Positions 45,656-54,306 of a stretch of 64,000 bases of DNA are shown piece by piece. Position numbers and translations under genes: made by a program. This DNA is from Asticcacaulis sp. AC466 (GTDB lineage Bacteria > Pseudomonadota > Alphaproteobacteria > Caulobacterales > Caulobacteraceae), in assembly GCF_000495815.1 (NCBI RefSeq), contig NZ_AWGE01000001.1:806001-870000 (forward strand), given 5' to 3'. The notes beneath the pieces are model-generated. The model did not search any database. It was given only the letters and a program-made list of their open reading frames with translations, and was not told where the DNA came from. The number at the start of each line of letters is the position of its first letter. The first letter of the stretch is position 1.

Positions 45656-47071
45656 TTAGTTGTTTACGGTGTATTGGCCGCCCAGCGACTTTATCAGGGC
45701 GATATCTAGGGTCAGGGCGCGGCTGCGGAGATCGGCCACCACGCGGCGCTGATTGATCAGGCTTTGTTCAGCGACCAGAAGCGAGGTGTAATCAGATAGG
45801 CCGCCGTCGTAGCGCAACTTGCTCAGGCGATAAGCGTCTTCGTAAGCAGTCAGGGCCTGTTCGGACGTGGTGAGGCGTGATTGCAGGGCGCGCTGGCTGG
45901 TCAAGGTGTCGGCGACCTGCTGCATGGCGACCAGAACGTCCTGATTATAACTGGCGATTGCGAGGGCGTGCTCGCTTTCCGCCGATTTCAGGTTGGCTTT
46001 GAGTGCGCCACCGTCGAACAGTGGCAGGCTCAGCGCCGGACCGAATTGGCCCATGTCCGAGCCATTGGCGAACAACTTGTCCAGTTTCAGCGACTGAAAG
46101 CCGGCAAAGGCCGCCAGGTTGATATTCGGATAGAAGGCCGCGTGCGCCTGCTTGATACGGGCCGACGCCGATTCCGCGCGCCAGCGGGCTGCGATGATAT
46201 CCGGACGGCGGCCGATGAGATTGAGGTCGATCTGGCCAGGAACGGCGCCGAAGGCCTGCGAGCTGGGCGTCATCGCCGGGCGTTGCAGGGTATCCGCGAA
46301 ATCGGGCGAGGCCCCTGTCAACATGGCGATCATATGTTTGTTGATATCGATCTGTTCATCGATCGCAGCCAGGTCGGCCTGTGCGGCATAGATGCCGGCC
46401 TTGGCCTGTTCGTTCTGCGCTTTATTGCTGACGCCGTTGTCGAGCTTCTGCTGCACCAGCTTGGCGCTGTCGGCACGAATGGCGACGGCGCGCTCAGCCA
46501 GGTCACGCGTCTGGTAGAGGCGGTCGAGATCGACATAGGCGCTGGCTATGGCGGTGGACAGGATGAGACGTGCCTGCGCGGCGTCGGCCTGGGCAGCCTG
46601 GGCCAGGGTAGAGGCGGCATCGATGGCCGCGCGGTTGCGGCCCCAGAAGTCCAGTTCCCAGTTGAAATTCAGCGTCACCTGGCCCTGGTCGATGTATTTA
46701 TGCGGAATAAGACCCGGCGGAAACAGATAATTATCGCTTTGCAGCGCCTCTGACGCGGCGGCGTTCACCGACACATTCGGGCGGTCGGCCGCCCGATATT
46801 GCGATACGGCGGCCTGGGCCTGATTTAGGCGCGCTTCCGCAATGGCCAGAGACGGCGAATTGTTAAGCGCCTGATTCATCAGGCGCTGCAACTGCGGGTC
46901 GCCAAGGTCGCTCCACCAATTCTGTTCGTTAACCGCCTGTATAGGATTGACTTTCTTAGCCTGGCTGGGCTCGGATGCGAAAGGCGCACTTTGGGGAATC
47001 GTAGTGCAGGCGCTTAATGCGGTTGTGGCCAGAAGGGCGGCAACCAGGGTGGAAACACGAATATAGTTCAT
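45656..47071 (-). CDS. Outer-membrane efflux lipoprotein (NodT/OprM family)
   Basis: A 471-residue TolC-type channel. The signal peptide ends in a lipobox LSAC (Cys22), so it is probably lipid-anchored. Two OEP repeats are evident: LMNQALNNSPSLAIAEARLNQAQA early and LRYDGGLSDYTSLLVAEQSLINQR late. First gene of the efflux operon, directly under the divergent TetR-controlled promoter. Confidence 0.93.
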   Translation of the reverse strand: MNYIRVSTLVAALLATTALSACTTIPQSAPFASEPSQAKKVNPIQAVNEQNWWSDLGDPQLQRLMNQALNNSPSLAIAEARLNQAQAAVSQYRAADRPNVSVNAAASEALQSDNYLFPPGLIPHKYIDQGQVTLNFNWELDFWGRNRAAIDAASTLAQAAQADAAQARLILSTAIASAYVDLDRLYQTRDLAERAVAIRADSAKLVQQKLDNGVSNKAQNEQAKAGIYAAQADLAAIDEQIDINKHMIAMLTGASPDFADTLQRPAMTPSSQAFGAVPGQIDLNLIGRRPDIIAARWRAESASARIKQAHAAFYPNINLAAFAGFQSLKLDKLFANGSDMGQFGPALSLPLFDGGALKANLKSAESEHALAIASYNQDVLVAMQQVADTLTSQRALQSRLTTSEQALTAYEDAYRLSKLRYDGGLSDYTSLLVAEQSLINQRRVVADLRSRALTLDIALIKSLGGQYTVNN

Positions 47072-47101
47072 GGGGGACTCTTGGGGGGCGACTCTTGAAA
47101 T

Positions 47102-47179
47102 AACCGTACGGTATGGTCATATTAACTGGACATATAGACCGTGATGCGGTATCTGTCAAGCTGACCATACTGTACGGTT
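47102..47179. promoter_or_regulatory. Duplicated TetR operators in the efflux/regulator promoter
   Basis: AACCGTACGGTATGGTCA (47102-47119) and TGACCATACTGTACGGTT (47162-47179) are inverted copies matching at 17 of 18 bases, 42 bases apart. Each contains its own 13-bp dyad CCRTACNGTAYGG. They flank the region where both divergent promoters should lie, with TTG/ATG of the regulator immediately after. Confidence 0.8.
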
Positions 47180-47195
47180 GAGGAATATTTTTGCG

Positions 47196-47873
47196 ATGCA
47201 AACACAAAATGTGACGGCGTTGAAACCGCATGAACCCAAGGGACGCATGAGCAGTGAGGAGCGCCGCGAAGCGATCCTGGATGTCGCGACCGAGATTTTC
47301 ATGGAAGAAGGCTATGCCAGCGCGTCGATGTCGACCATCGCCGCGCGCCTCGGCGGGTCGAAGGGTACGCTTTATAATTATTTCAAAAGCAAGGAAGAAC
47401 TGTTCACCGCCTATGTCCAGCGCCATTGCATCTTCCATCGCAGCCAGACGACCGCGCTGCTGAACGAAGAAGGTGAGGCGCGCAAGGTTCTGAAAAATTA
47501 TGCGACGCGTTATCTGCGATCATTCACTTCGGAACAGGCGTTACAAAACTGGCGCATCATTTCAGCGGAATCGCAGAAGTCGCCCGAGATTGGCCGTCTG
47601 TTCTACGAAAGCGGTCCGCTGAGCGGCGTGCGCATTCTGGCGAGCTATTTCGAAAAGGCCAAGGCGCGTGGCGAACTGAGTTTTCCCAATGCCAAACAGG
47701 TGGCGCACCAGTTTGTGTCGCTCATCCATGGTCGCATGATCAAGGCGCGCATGTTGAACTATATCCCCGAGCCGACGGACGAAGACATCGCTGCGGAAGT
47801 TGACGCCGCATTGTTCGTCTTCTTTGCCGCCTATGGCGTCAGCAAGCCGACCGACCCCGTCAATGTGGCGTAA
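47196..47873 (+). CDS. TetR-family repressor of the efflux operon
   Basis: A 225-residue TetR regulator; HTH region ERREAILDVATEIFMEEGYASASMSTIAARLGGSKGTLYNYFKSKEELF, then a ligand-binding helical domain with a TetR_C pattern like AcrR-type proteins. Divergence from the pump genes and the paired operators make it the local repressor. The ATG at 47196 follows GAGGA; a TTG 18 bases upstream is less likely. Its last 14 bases overlap the convergent cydC. Confidence 0.92.
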   Translation: MQTQNVTALKPHEPKGRMSSEERREAILDVATEIFMEEGYASASMSTIAARLGGSKGTLYNYFKSKEELFTAYVQRHCIFHRSQTTALLNEEGEARKVLKNYATRYLRSFTSEQALQNWRIISAESQKSPEIGRLFYESGPLSGVRILASYFEKAKARGELSFPNAKQVAHQFVSLIHGRMIKARMLNYIPEPTDEDIAAEVDAALFVFFAAYGVSKPTDPVNVA

Positions 47874-49407
47874 GGTCCAGCACCTGGTTGGCCAGCCCAT
47901 GGGGCGCCTGGCGATGACTGATCAGGATCAATGACCGGTTTTCATCCGCCAGGTGACGTTCAAGCCGGGCAACGACTTCTGCTTCCGTCGATAAATCGAG
48001 GCCTTCGGTCGATTCATCGAGTATAAGCACCGGTGCTGGCCGCAACAGGCTGCGCGCCAGGGCCAGCCGCTTGCGCTCCCCGCCGGACAAGGTTACGCCC
48101 CCATCCCCGATCCAGGTATCCAGCCCTTTCGGCATGGCGGATACGCGGTTTTTCAATTGGGCGATCTCCAGAGCGTTCCACATCTCCGTTTCGCTACCGC
48201 CTGCCATGGACAGATTTTCGCGCAGGGTGCCGGTGAGGGGTGTGGCGTCCTGCGGGCACAGTGAAAAGAGATCGCGTCCGGCATTTGTGGCAAAGCCATC
48301 GAGTGACCGCAGTCCCATCAAGGCTTCGGCGAGACGCGTCTTGCCGCATCCCGATGGCCCTGCGATGCGAAGCCTAAGGCCGGTGAGGCCGTACGTGTGA
48401 TTTCCATAGGTGAATACCGGGTCGGCCTCCGTGCGGCGGATAATGACCTGCGATTGGTCGTAAATGGCCGCGACGCGATGCTCGGCTTCGCGGAAACCGG
48501 CTGTTTGCCCCAGCGCGCGCAGCAGGATTCCCATCGATTCGAATCCCATGCTGCTGGCGAGAAGGGCGAGTGCCATAAGCGGCAACGCGGCGTGCATGCT
48601 GGCTACGGCGACGGTGGCCAGGCATAGGCCGGTCAGCAGGGTGGTGATCGCTCCGGTGATCGCGTCCTTACTGACGACGCGGGTGCGGGATGACAACAAC
48701 TGCGCCTCCAGTACCTGCAATTCGGCCAACAGGGGTTGTTGGAGATCGTAGGTCCGAATATCGGGCAAAACCGTCATCAGGCTATAGAACCGCGCCTTCA
48801 ACTCCCCCATGGCGGCCTGTTCCGAAAGGGCGGTGTCCTCAGGCAGGCGGCGGTGAATATACCACCCCGCCAGCAGGGCCAGGCCGATGAAGCCCGCCAA
48901 AGCTAGCGCGGCCCACAGGCAGGCGAACGCGGTCAGAACCAGGGCGGCGACCACGCCGGATATGCCCGCAGCGGGGGCGCTGCGCATGACGAGCGCGGTT
49001 TCAAGCGTCGTTACATCCTGAATGAACCGGCTGGAGGCGTCGCCGCGGCTAATGCGCAACGTCTTTTCTGGATTGGCTTTGAACACACGTTCCAACAGGG
49101 CCGGGCGTAATTCCGCCATGGCGCGCAGGGCCGCATCATGCCCCATGTAGCGTTCGCCATAGCGCAACACGGTGCGGGCTATGGCGAAGAAGCGGATAGC
49201 GGCGCTGGGCAGAAGATAGTTAAATGCCTGGGCCGCGATCGGTCCCGCTGCGCCGGCGACGGCAGCACCCGTCAGGAACCAGCCGGAAATGCCGAGCAGA
49301 CTGACCGCCGATACGCTGACGCCGGCGGCAAAAACCGCAGTCAGGAACAGGCGTGTCCCGAAATGATCTTTAAGGGCTTTTAAAAAGCTTGCGAAATTAC
49401 CGGCCAT
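47860..49407 (-). CDS. cydC: CydC subunit of the heterodimeric thiol ABC exporter
   Basis: A 515-residue ABC half-transporter (six TM segments then ATPase) that with CydD exports cysteine/glutathione and is needed to assemble cytochrome bd. Walker A GPSGCGKT, signature LSGGERKRLALARSLL and Walker B PVLILDES are seen. The stretch before Walker A is unusually short, lacking much of the usual first beta-strands. The start at 49407 overlaps the cydD stop as TGATG. It ends inside the convergent tetR. Confidence 0.92.
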   Translation of the reverse strand: MAGNFASFLKALKDHFGTRLFLTAVFAAGVSVSAVSLLGISGWFLTGAAVAGAAGPIAAQAFNYLLPSAAIRFFAIARTVLRYGERYMGHDAALRAMAELRPALLERVFKANPEKTLRISRGDASSRFIQDVTTLETALVMRSAPAAGISGVVAALVLTAFACLWAALALAGFIGLALLAGWYIHRRLPEDTALSEQAAMGELKARFYSLMTVLPDIRTYDLQQPLLAELQVLEAQLLSSRTRVVSKDAITGAITTLLTGLCLATVAVASMHAALPLMALALLASSMGFESMGILLRALGQTAGFREAEHRVAAIYDQSQVIIRRTEADPVFTYGNHTYGLTGLRLRIAGPSGCGKTRLAEALMGLRSLDGFATNAGRDLFSLCPQDATPLTGTLRENLSMAGGSETEMWNALEIAQLKNRVSAMPKGLDTWIGDGGVTLSGGERKRLALARSLLRPAPVLILDESTEGLDLSTEAEVVARLERHLADENRSLILISHRQAPHGLANQVLDLTPH

Positions 49408-51053
49408 CACAATTCCACCACGCGGTCTGCCAGGGCGCACAACGCTGGCGAATGACTGGACAGGATGACGGTCCGTCCCTTGAACAGATCTGGCAGCCGA
49501 GCGATCAGGTCGGCTTCGGCGGCTGGGTCGAGGTCGGCCGTCGGTTCGTCGAGCACCCATAGCGGCGCGGCCTTGAGCGCGGCGCGCGCCAGGCCGATCT
49601 TGCGCCGCTCACCGCCGGACAGGCCGGACCCGCGTTCGTCCAATGCTGCCGACAACGCGCTTTCGCGCGTTATAACGAGTGTGTTAAGGCCAAATTTCTC
49701 AATAACTTCATTCGGATCGGCTTGTCGGTTGGCGAGGGTCAGATTGTCGGCCAGGCTGCCCGCCAGAATCGGCGGATTTTGAGATACCCAGGCGATACTG
49801 CGACTGAGGTCGGTGAGGGGCTGACCGTTGACCCTTATGGCCCCCTCATACCGGCCGTGACCGAGGAGCAGGCGCAGCAGGGTCGTCTTCCCCGAACCGG
49901 TTGGCCCTCTCACGGCAATCACTTCACCGGGACGAGCCGTGAAGCTGACCGGGCCGATACGGAAGTCGGGATCGTCGGGGAAGGTGCAGGCTACGGCCTC
50001 ATAGGTGACTTCCGGCGCGTCCTTAAGGACCGTTTGCGCGGCTATGTCCGGGCGGATCTCCAGCGCCATCAGACGCTGAGCCGCCGCCATGGCGGTTTGC
50101 TGGTCGTGGTAGGCGGCCGCCAGGCGGCGCATGGGGGCATAGACTTCCGGCGCCAGGGCCAGAACGAAGAAGGCCTTGGCGAGCGTCAGGACCTCCGGCA
50201 CGGGGAAGGGTAACTGGCCCAATAGATAGAAGCCGCAATAGATGGCGATCAGCGCGACGCTCAAGGCGCTGAAGAATTCCAGCACGGCGGAGGTTACGAA
50301 CGCGATCTTGAGCACGCGCAAGGTGCGTTCGGCGACATCGCGGGCGGCGCGTCCGACAATTCCGACCTGACGTGGCCCCGCATCGAAGCTCAGAATCAAG
50401 GGCAGGGCGCGGATACGATCGACAAACAGGTTCGAAAGGCGCGACAGCGCATCCAGTTGCCGTTTCGATTCGTCGGCGCTGGTCATGCCCAGAATGGCCA
50501 TCAGTGCGACAAACGGAAGCAGGGTCAATAACAATATGCCGGCGCTGACCGGGCTGACCATGGCCATGACCGCGATAAAGATCAGGGGGAGGACGCGGGC
50601 AGACAGGTCGGCCTGACGGAAGCGCGCATAGTAGCCTTCCAGACTTTCGGTGTCCTCGAACAGGGCGTTAAGCCGCGCCTGATGGCGGGCGGAATCCACG
50701 CGGCCGGCGAGGGCCTTTTCCATGATGTCAAGCCGGATGCGGCTGACGATATGGCGCGCCGTTTCCATGCCAAGCTTTTGATTATAAAGACCGATTATCG
50801 CGCGCCCCGCCAGTGCAACCACCGTCAAGGTGAGGGCGGGCCACAAATAAATCAATGATTGATTTTTATGAAACAGGTCGCTGACCATATGGCTTAGGCC
50901 CCAAGCAAAGCCGGCAACGCACAGTCCGTCCAACAGCCCAAGCCAGCTCCCCCGTCGCAGGCCATGCGCATCCCATGAGGCCCATGCCTGCAACTGGCGG
51001 CGGATGGCCTTGGTATTGGGAATGGGGCCGGGTGCGGCGTCCGGGTGCGACAT
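49407..51053 (-). CDS. cydD: CydD subunit of the heterodimeric thiol ABC exporter
   Basis: A 548-residue ABC half-transporter with six TM segments and a full ATPase: Walker A RGPTGSGKTTLL, Q-loop SQNPPILAGSLADNL, signature GSGLSGGERRKIGLARAAL and Walker B LWVLDEPTADLDP. Partner of CydC. The 146-bp spacer to cydA must hold both promoters; no FNR-type box was found. Confidence 0.92.
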   Translation of the reverse strand: MSHPDAAPGPIPNTKAIRRQLQAWASWDAHGLRRGSWLGLLDGLCVAGFAWGLSHMVSDLFHKNQSLIYLWPALTLTVVALAGRAIIGLYNQKLGMETARHIVSRIRLDIMEKALAGRVDSARHQARLNALFEDTESLEGYYARFRQADLSARVLPLIFIAVMAMVSPVSAGILLLTLLPFVALMAILGMTSADESKRQLDALSRLSNLFVDRIRALPLILSFDAGPRQVGIVGRAARDVAERTLRVLKIAFVTSAVLEFFSALSVALIAIYCGFYLLGQLPFPVPEVLTLAKAFFVLALAPEVYAPMRRLAAAYHDQQTAMAAAQRLMALEIRPDIAAQTVLKDAPEVTYEAVACTFPDDPDFRIGPVSFTARPGEVIAVRGPTGSGKTTLLRLLLGHGRYEGAIRVNGQPLTDLSRSIAWVSQNPPILAGSLADNLTLANRQADPNEVIEKFGLNTLVITRESALSAALDERGSGLSGGERRKIGLARAALKAAPLWVLDEPTADLDPAAEADLIARLPDLFKGRTVILSSHSPALCALADRVVEL

Positions 51054-51199
51054 TGTGCGTGTTGAAGGGGGCAAGCTTAAGCCTTACAATTTCTATGGTT
51101 TTAGCGATGTTTATCTCTTATGAGTAGATACCGTCATTGCTAATGGCTGATTTTGGGTGTCTTCTTCGCCGGAGACGCGAACTTTCCCGGGGAAATCCG

Positions 51200-52792
51200 A
51201 TGGACCTAAGTACCGTAGAACTGTCGAGGCTGCAATTCGCCTTGACCGCCATGTATCACTTCCTATTTGTCCCGCTGACGCTCGGTCTGAGCTTCATGCT
51301 GGTCATCATGGAGAGCGTGTATGTCCTTACACGAAAAGAGGTTTGGCGTACCATAACGCGCTTCTGGGGCCTATTGTTCGGTATCAACTTCGTTCTGGGT
51401 GTGGCAACAGGTCTCACCATGGAATTCGAGTTCGGTATGAACTGGTCCTATTACTCCCACTATGTTGGCGACATTTTCGGTGCGCCCCTGGCGATAGAAG
51501 GCTTGATGGCCTTCTTCCTTGAGGCCACTTTCGTCGGGTTGATGTTCTTCGGTTGGGACAAGCTGTCCAAACCGGCCCATTTGATGGTCACCTTTCTGGT
51601 GGCGCTCGGCACCAACCTGTCCGCCTTGTGGATTCTTGTCGCCAACGGCTGGATGCAGCATCCCGCCGGCGCTGAATTCAACCCGGCAACCATGCGCATG
51701 GAAGTGACCAACTTTATGGAGGTCATATTCAACCCTGTCGCTCAGGCCAAGTTTGTCCATACGGTCAGTGCGGGCTACGTGCTGGCGGCTGTGTTCGTCA
51801 TGGGGATTTCGGCCATATATCTGATCAATGGCAAATGGACCAGCGTCGCCAAGCGGTCGATGGCTGTCGCCGCCGCCTTTGGCCTGGCCTCCGCTTTGTC
51901 GGTTGTCGTTCTGGGTGATGAGTCGGGTTATGCACTCACCGATAACCAGAAGATGAAGCTGGCCGCATTGGAATCCATGTGGCACACCGAAAAGGCGCCC
52001 GCGGGCATCTCCATCTTCGGCATCCCCAACGTTAAGGAGCAACGCACCGATCTCGATGTGAAGATCCCTTACGTCCTGGGCCTGATCGCCACGCGCAGCG
52101 TCGATCAACCTGTGATCGGTATTCTGGACCTAGTTGAAAAGGACGAAGGCCGCATCCGCTCCGGTATCATCGCCTATGATGGTGTCGAGAAGCTGAAGGT
52201 CAATGCAGACGATCCTGCTGCCCGGGCGCAGTTCGAAGCGCATAAGGCCGACCTGGGTTACGCCCTGCTGCTCAAGAAATATGTCGATGATCCGCGCAAG
52301 GCTGACGAAGCGACCATCACCAAGGCCGCCATGGACACCATTCCCAACGTGCCGGTGATGTTCTGGGCCTTCCGGGCCATGGCAGGCCTGGGTTTCGCCT
52401 TCATCGCGCTGTTCGCCACCGCCTTCCTGATGGTGACGTTCAATAAACACAACAACAAGCTCTTCCTGCTGGCCTGCATCGTCGCCATCCCCTTCCCGTG
52501 GATCGCCATCGAAGCCGGCTGGCTGCTGGCCGAAATCGGCCGCCAGCCCTGGGCAGTGGACGGCGTGCTACCGACCTTCATGGGCGCGTCCAGCCTGAAC
52601 AAACCCCAGATCTGGGCGACCATAGCCGGCTTTACCCTGATGTATGGGGTGATGGCGGTCATCGAAATCCAGCTCATGATCAAGACCATCAAAAAGGGAC
52701 CGTATGAAGCCAAGTTCGGCCGCATGCACAACGATCCCGAAGTCAGTGCCACTGACAATCCGGCCCTGCCCGTTGTCGGCCCGGCTGAGTAA
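51200..52792 (+). CDS. cydA: Cytochrome bd ubiquinol oxidase subunit I
   Basis: A 530-residue inner-membrane haem protein that oxidises ubiquinol and reduces O2 at high affinity. His20 (LTAMYHFLFVPL) is the haem b595/d-site ligand; GRQPW and the long periplasmic Q-loop region (about 250-390) are typical. The start MDLSTVELSRLQF follows GGGGAAA. First gene of cydABX. Confidence 0.97.
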   Translation: MDLSTVELSRLQFALTAMYHFLFVPLTLGLSFMLVIMESVYVLTRKEVWRTITRFWGLLFGINFVLGVATGLTMEFEFGMNWSYYSHYVGDIFGAPLAIEGLMAFFLEATFVGLMFFGWDKLSKPAHLMVTFLVALGTNLSALWILVANGWMQHPAGAEFNPATMRMEVTNFMEVIFNPVAQAKFVHTVSAGYVLAAVFVMGISAIYLINGKWTSVAKRSMAVAAAFGLASALSVVVLGDESGYALTDNQKMKLAALESMWHTEKAPAGISIFGIPNVKEQRTDLDVKIPYVLGLIATRSVDQPVIGILDLVEKDEGRIRSGIIAYDGVEKLKVNADDPAARAQFEAHKADLGYALLLKKYVDDPRKADEATITKAAMDTIPNVPVMFWAFRAMAGLGFAFIALFATAFLMVTFNKHNNKLFLLACIVAIPFPWIAIEAGWLLAEIGRQPWAVDGVLPTFMGASSLNKPQIWATIAGFTLMYGVMAVIEIQLMIKTIKKGPYEAKFGRMHNDPEVSATDNPALPVVGPAE

Positions 52793-52804
52793 GGAGACAG
52801 ACCA

Positions 52805-53965
52805 ATGGAACTTCCTCTCGATTATCCGACGCTTCGCGTCATCTGGTGGGGCCTCATGGGTGTCCTGCTCATCGGCTTCGCCATCATGGACGGCTTCGAC
52901 ATGGGGGTGGCGGCCCTGCTGCCCTTCGTCGCAAAAAATGACGGTGAGCGCCGTGCCGTCATCAATACGGTCGGTGCGACCTGGGAAGGCAACCAGGTAT
53001 GGTTCATCCTTGGCGGCGGCGCCATCTTCGCGGCCTGGCCCTTCGTCTACGCCGCCAGTTTCTCCGGCTTCTACCTGGCCATGTTCCTGGTGCTGATGGC
53101 GCTTATCCTGCGTCCGGTCGGCTTCAAGTACCGCTCCAAGCGGCCCGGCAAGGCCTGGCGTCGCAATTGGGACTGGGCGCTGTTCGTTGGCGGCTTCATT
53201 CCCGCCCTGGTCTTCGGCGTCGCCATCGGCAACGTCCTGCAAGGCGCACCGATCCATTATGATGGCGACCTGCGGGTCACCTATCAGGATCAGTTCCTGG
53301 GTGGACTTTTGGGCTTGTTCACGCCCTTCACCCTTCTGTGCGGTCTGACCTCTGTCGCCATGCTGGTGCTGCAAGGCTCTACATGGTTGGCCATGAAGAT
53401 CGAAAAAGGGGTCGTACGTGACAGGGCTGTTCGTTTCGGCGCGATTTCGGCCATCGCTTTGATTGTCTTCTTCGCCATCGGGTATGTGTTCATTCGCTTC
53501 TCCGGCATGGGTTTCAGCGTCGTTACGGCGGTGTCCCCCGACGGTGCGTCGAATCCCACCCGGGCCGAAGTGATCCCGGCCGCAGGCGCCTGGCTGACCA
53601 ATTTCAGCAAGTACCCGTGGATGTGGGCGGCGCCTTTACTGGGCTTTGTTGGTCCGTTGCTGGCACTCCTGAGCCTGCGTTTGCGCAGTGACTGGCTGTC
53701 CTTCATAGGCTCTTCGCTGGCCATAGTCGGCATCATCGGCACAGTCGGGTGCGCCATGTTCCCGATCATTCTGCCCAGCACGGTCGATGCCCATTCCAGC
53801 CTGCTCGTCTGGACGGCTTCCAGCTCGCACATGACCCTGTTCATCATGCTGCTGGTGACGGTGTTGTTCCTGCCGATAGTGCTGCTCTACACCGCCTGGG
53901 TTTACAAGGTGCTGTTCGGACGGATCAGCACCGAACACCTCAAGACCAATCCCGATCTGTATTAG
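52805..53965 (+). CDS. cydB: Cytochrome bd ubiquinol oxidase subunit II
   Basis: A 386-residue membrane subunit pairing with CydA. The opening LDYPTLRVIWWGLMGVLLIGFAIMDGFDMGVAALLPFV is highly conserved, as are TWEGNQVWFILGGGAIFAAWP and ALILRPVGFKYRSK. It follows cydA by 12 bases with AAGGAG upstream. Confidence 0.97.
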   Translation: MELPLDYPTLRVIWWGLMGVLLIGFAIMDGFDMGVAALLPFVAKNDGERRAVINTVGATWEGNQVWFILGGGAIFAAWPFVYAASFSGFYLAMFLVLMALILRPVGFKYRSKRPGKAWRRNWDWALFVGGFIPALVFGVAIGNVLQGAPIHYDGDLRVTYQDQFLGGLLGLFTPFTLLCGLTSVAMLVLQGSTWLAMKIEKGVVRDRAVRFGAISAIALIVFFAIGYVFIRFSGMGFSVVTAVSPDGASNPTRAEVIPAAGAWLTNFSKYPWMWAAPLLGFVGPLLALLSLRLRSDWLSFIGSSLAIVGIIGTVGCAMFPIILPSTVDAHSSLLVWTASSSHMTLFIMLLVTVLFLPIVLLYTAWVYKVLFGRISTEHLKTNPDLY

Positions 53966-53969
53966 ACAC

Positions 53970-53999
53970 GGCCGGGGAGGCTAAAGTCTCCCCTAGGCC
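53970..53999 (+). other. Hairpin between cydB and cydX
   Basis: GGCC-GGGGAG (53970-53979) pairs with CTCCCC (53988-53993) and GGCC (53996-53999). Without a T run it is more likely an mRNA stabiliser or processing signal that sets cydB:cydX ratio than a terminator. Confidence 0.5.
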
Positions 54000-54017
54000 C
54001 TTCGTTAGGAGTGCAAC

Positions 54018-54140
54018 ATGTGGTATTTTTCATGGATCCTGGGTGTCGGCCTGGCTGTCGCCGTCGGTATTCTCAACGGCATCTGGTATGAGTTTCATAC
54101 CGCCGACGATCCGGATGCCGAAGATCCCTACAACAACTAG
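54018..54140 (+). CDS. cydX: Cytochrome bd small subunit CydX
   Basis: A 40-residue single-TM protein (CydX/YbgT family) that stabilises the CydAB haems. It begins MWYFSWILGVGLAVAVGILN and continues with the conserved WYE and an acidic tail (DDPDAEDPYNN). TAGGAG precedes the ATG. It is easily missed because of its length, and lies 52 bases after cydB. Confidence 0.93.
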   Translation: MWYFSWILGVGLAVAVGILNGIWYEFHTADDPDAEDPYNN

Positions 54141-54237
54141 AGCGGAATGATTTTAAATGGCATCATTGTTTCGCTCTAGATATATGATTTTGCATCATGT
54201 TTTTCCAAAAAGTGGCGTCCACTTTTTGGCATGATGC
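54139..54237. repeat. Two-hairpin extragenic repeat element (copy B)
   Basis: Hairpin 1: AGAGCG (54139-54144) / CGCTCT (54172-54177) enclosing ATGAT/ATCAT. Hairpin 2: outer GCATCATG (54192-54199) / CATGATGC (54230-54237) and inner perfect 11-bp CCAAAAAGTGG (54205-54215) / CCACTTTTTGG (54219-54229). Same layout as 16316-16413. It begins at the cydX stop. Confidence 0.7.
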
Positions 54238-54242
54238 TCTAA

Positions 54243-54274
54243 AAAAGGCGCTCCCATCGGGGCGCCTTTTGTTT
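54243..54274 (+). terminator. Intrinsic terminator of the cydABX operon
   Basis: AAAAGGCGC (54243-54251) pairs with GCGCCTTTT (54262-54270), followed by GTTTT. Being A/T-flanked on both sides it can also serve the convergent capD-like gene. Confidence 0.8.
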
Positions 54275-54306
54275 TGACTGCTTGCTTTTGACCGCTTGCG
54301 ATGAGG

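Noticed and set aside
51054-51199. FNR/FixK box controlling cydDC and cydABX
   Set aside because: No TTGAT-N4-ATCAA-like dyad could be found in the divergent spacer; an ATCAATGATTGAT string occurs only inside cydD and fahA coding sequence.
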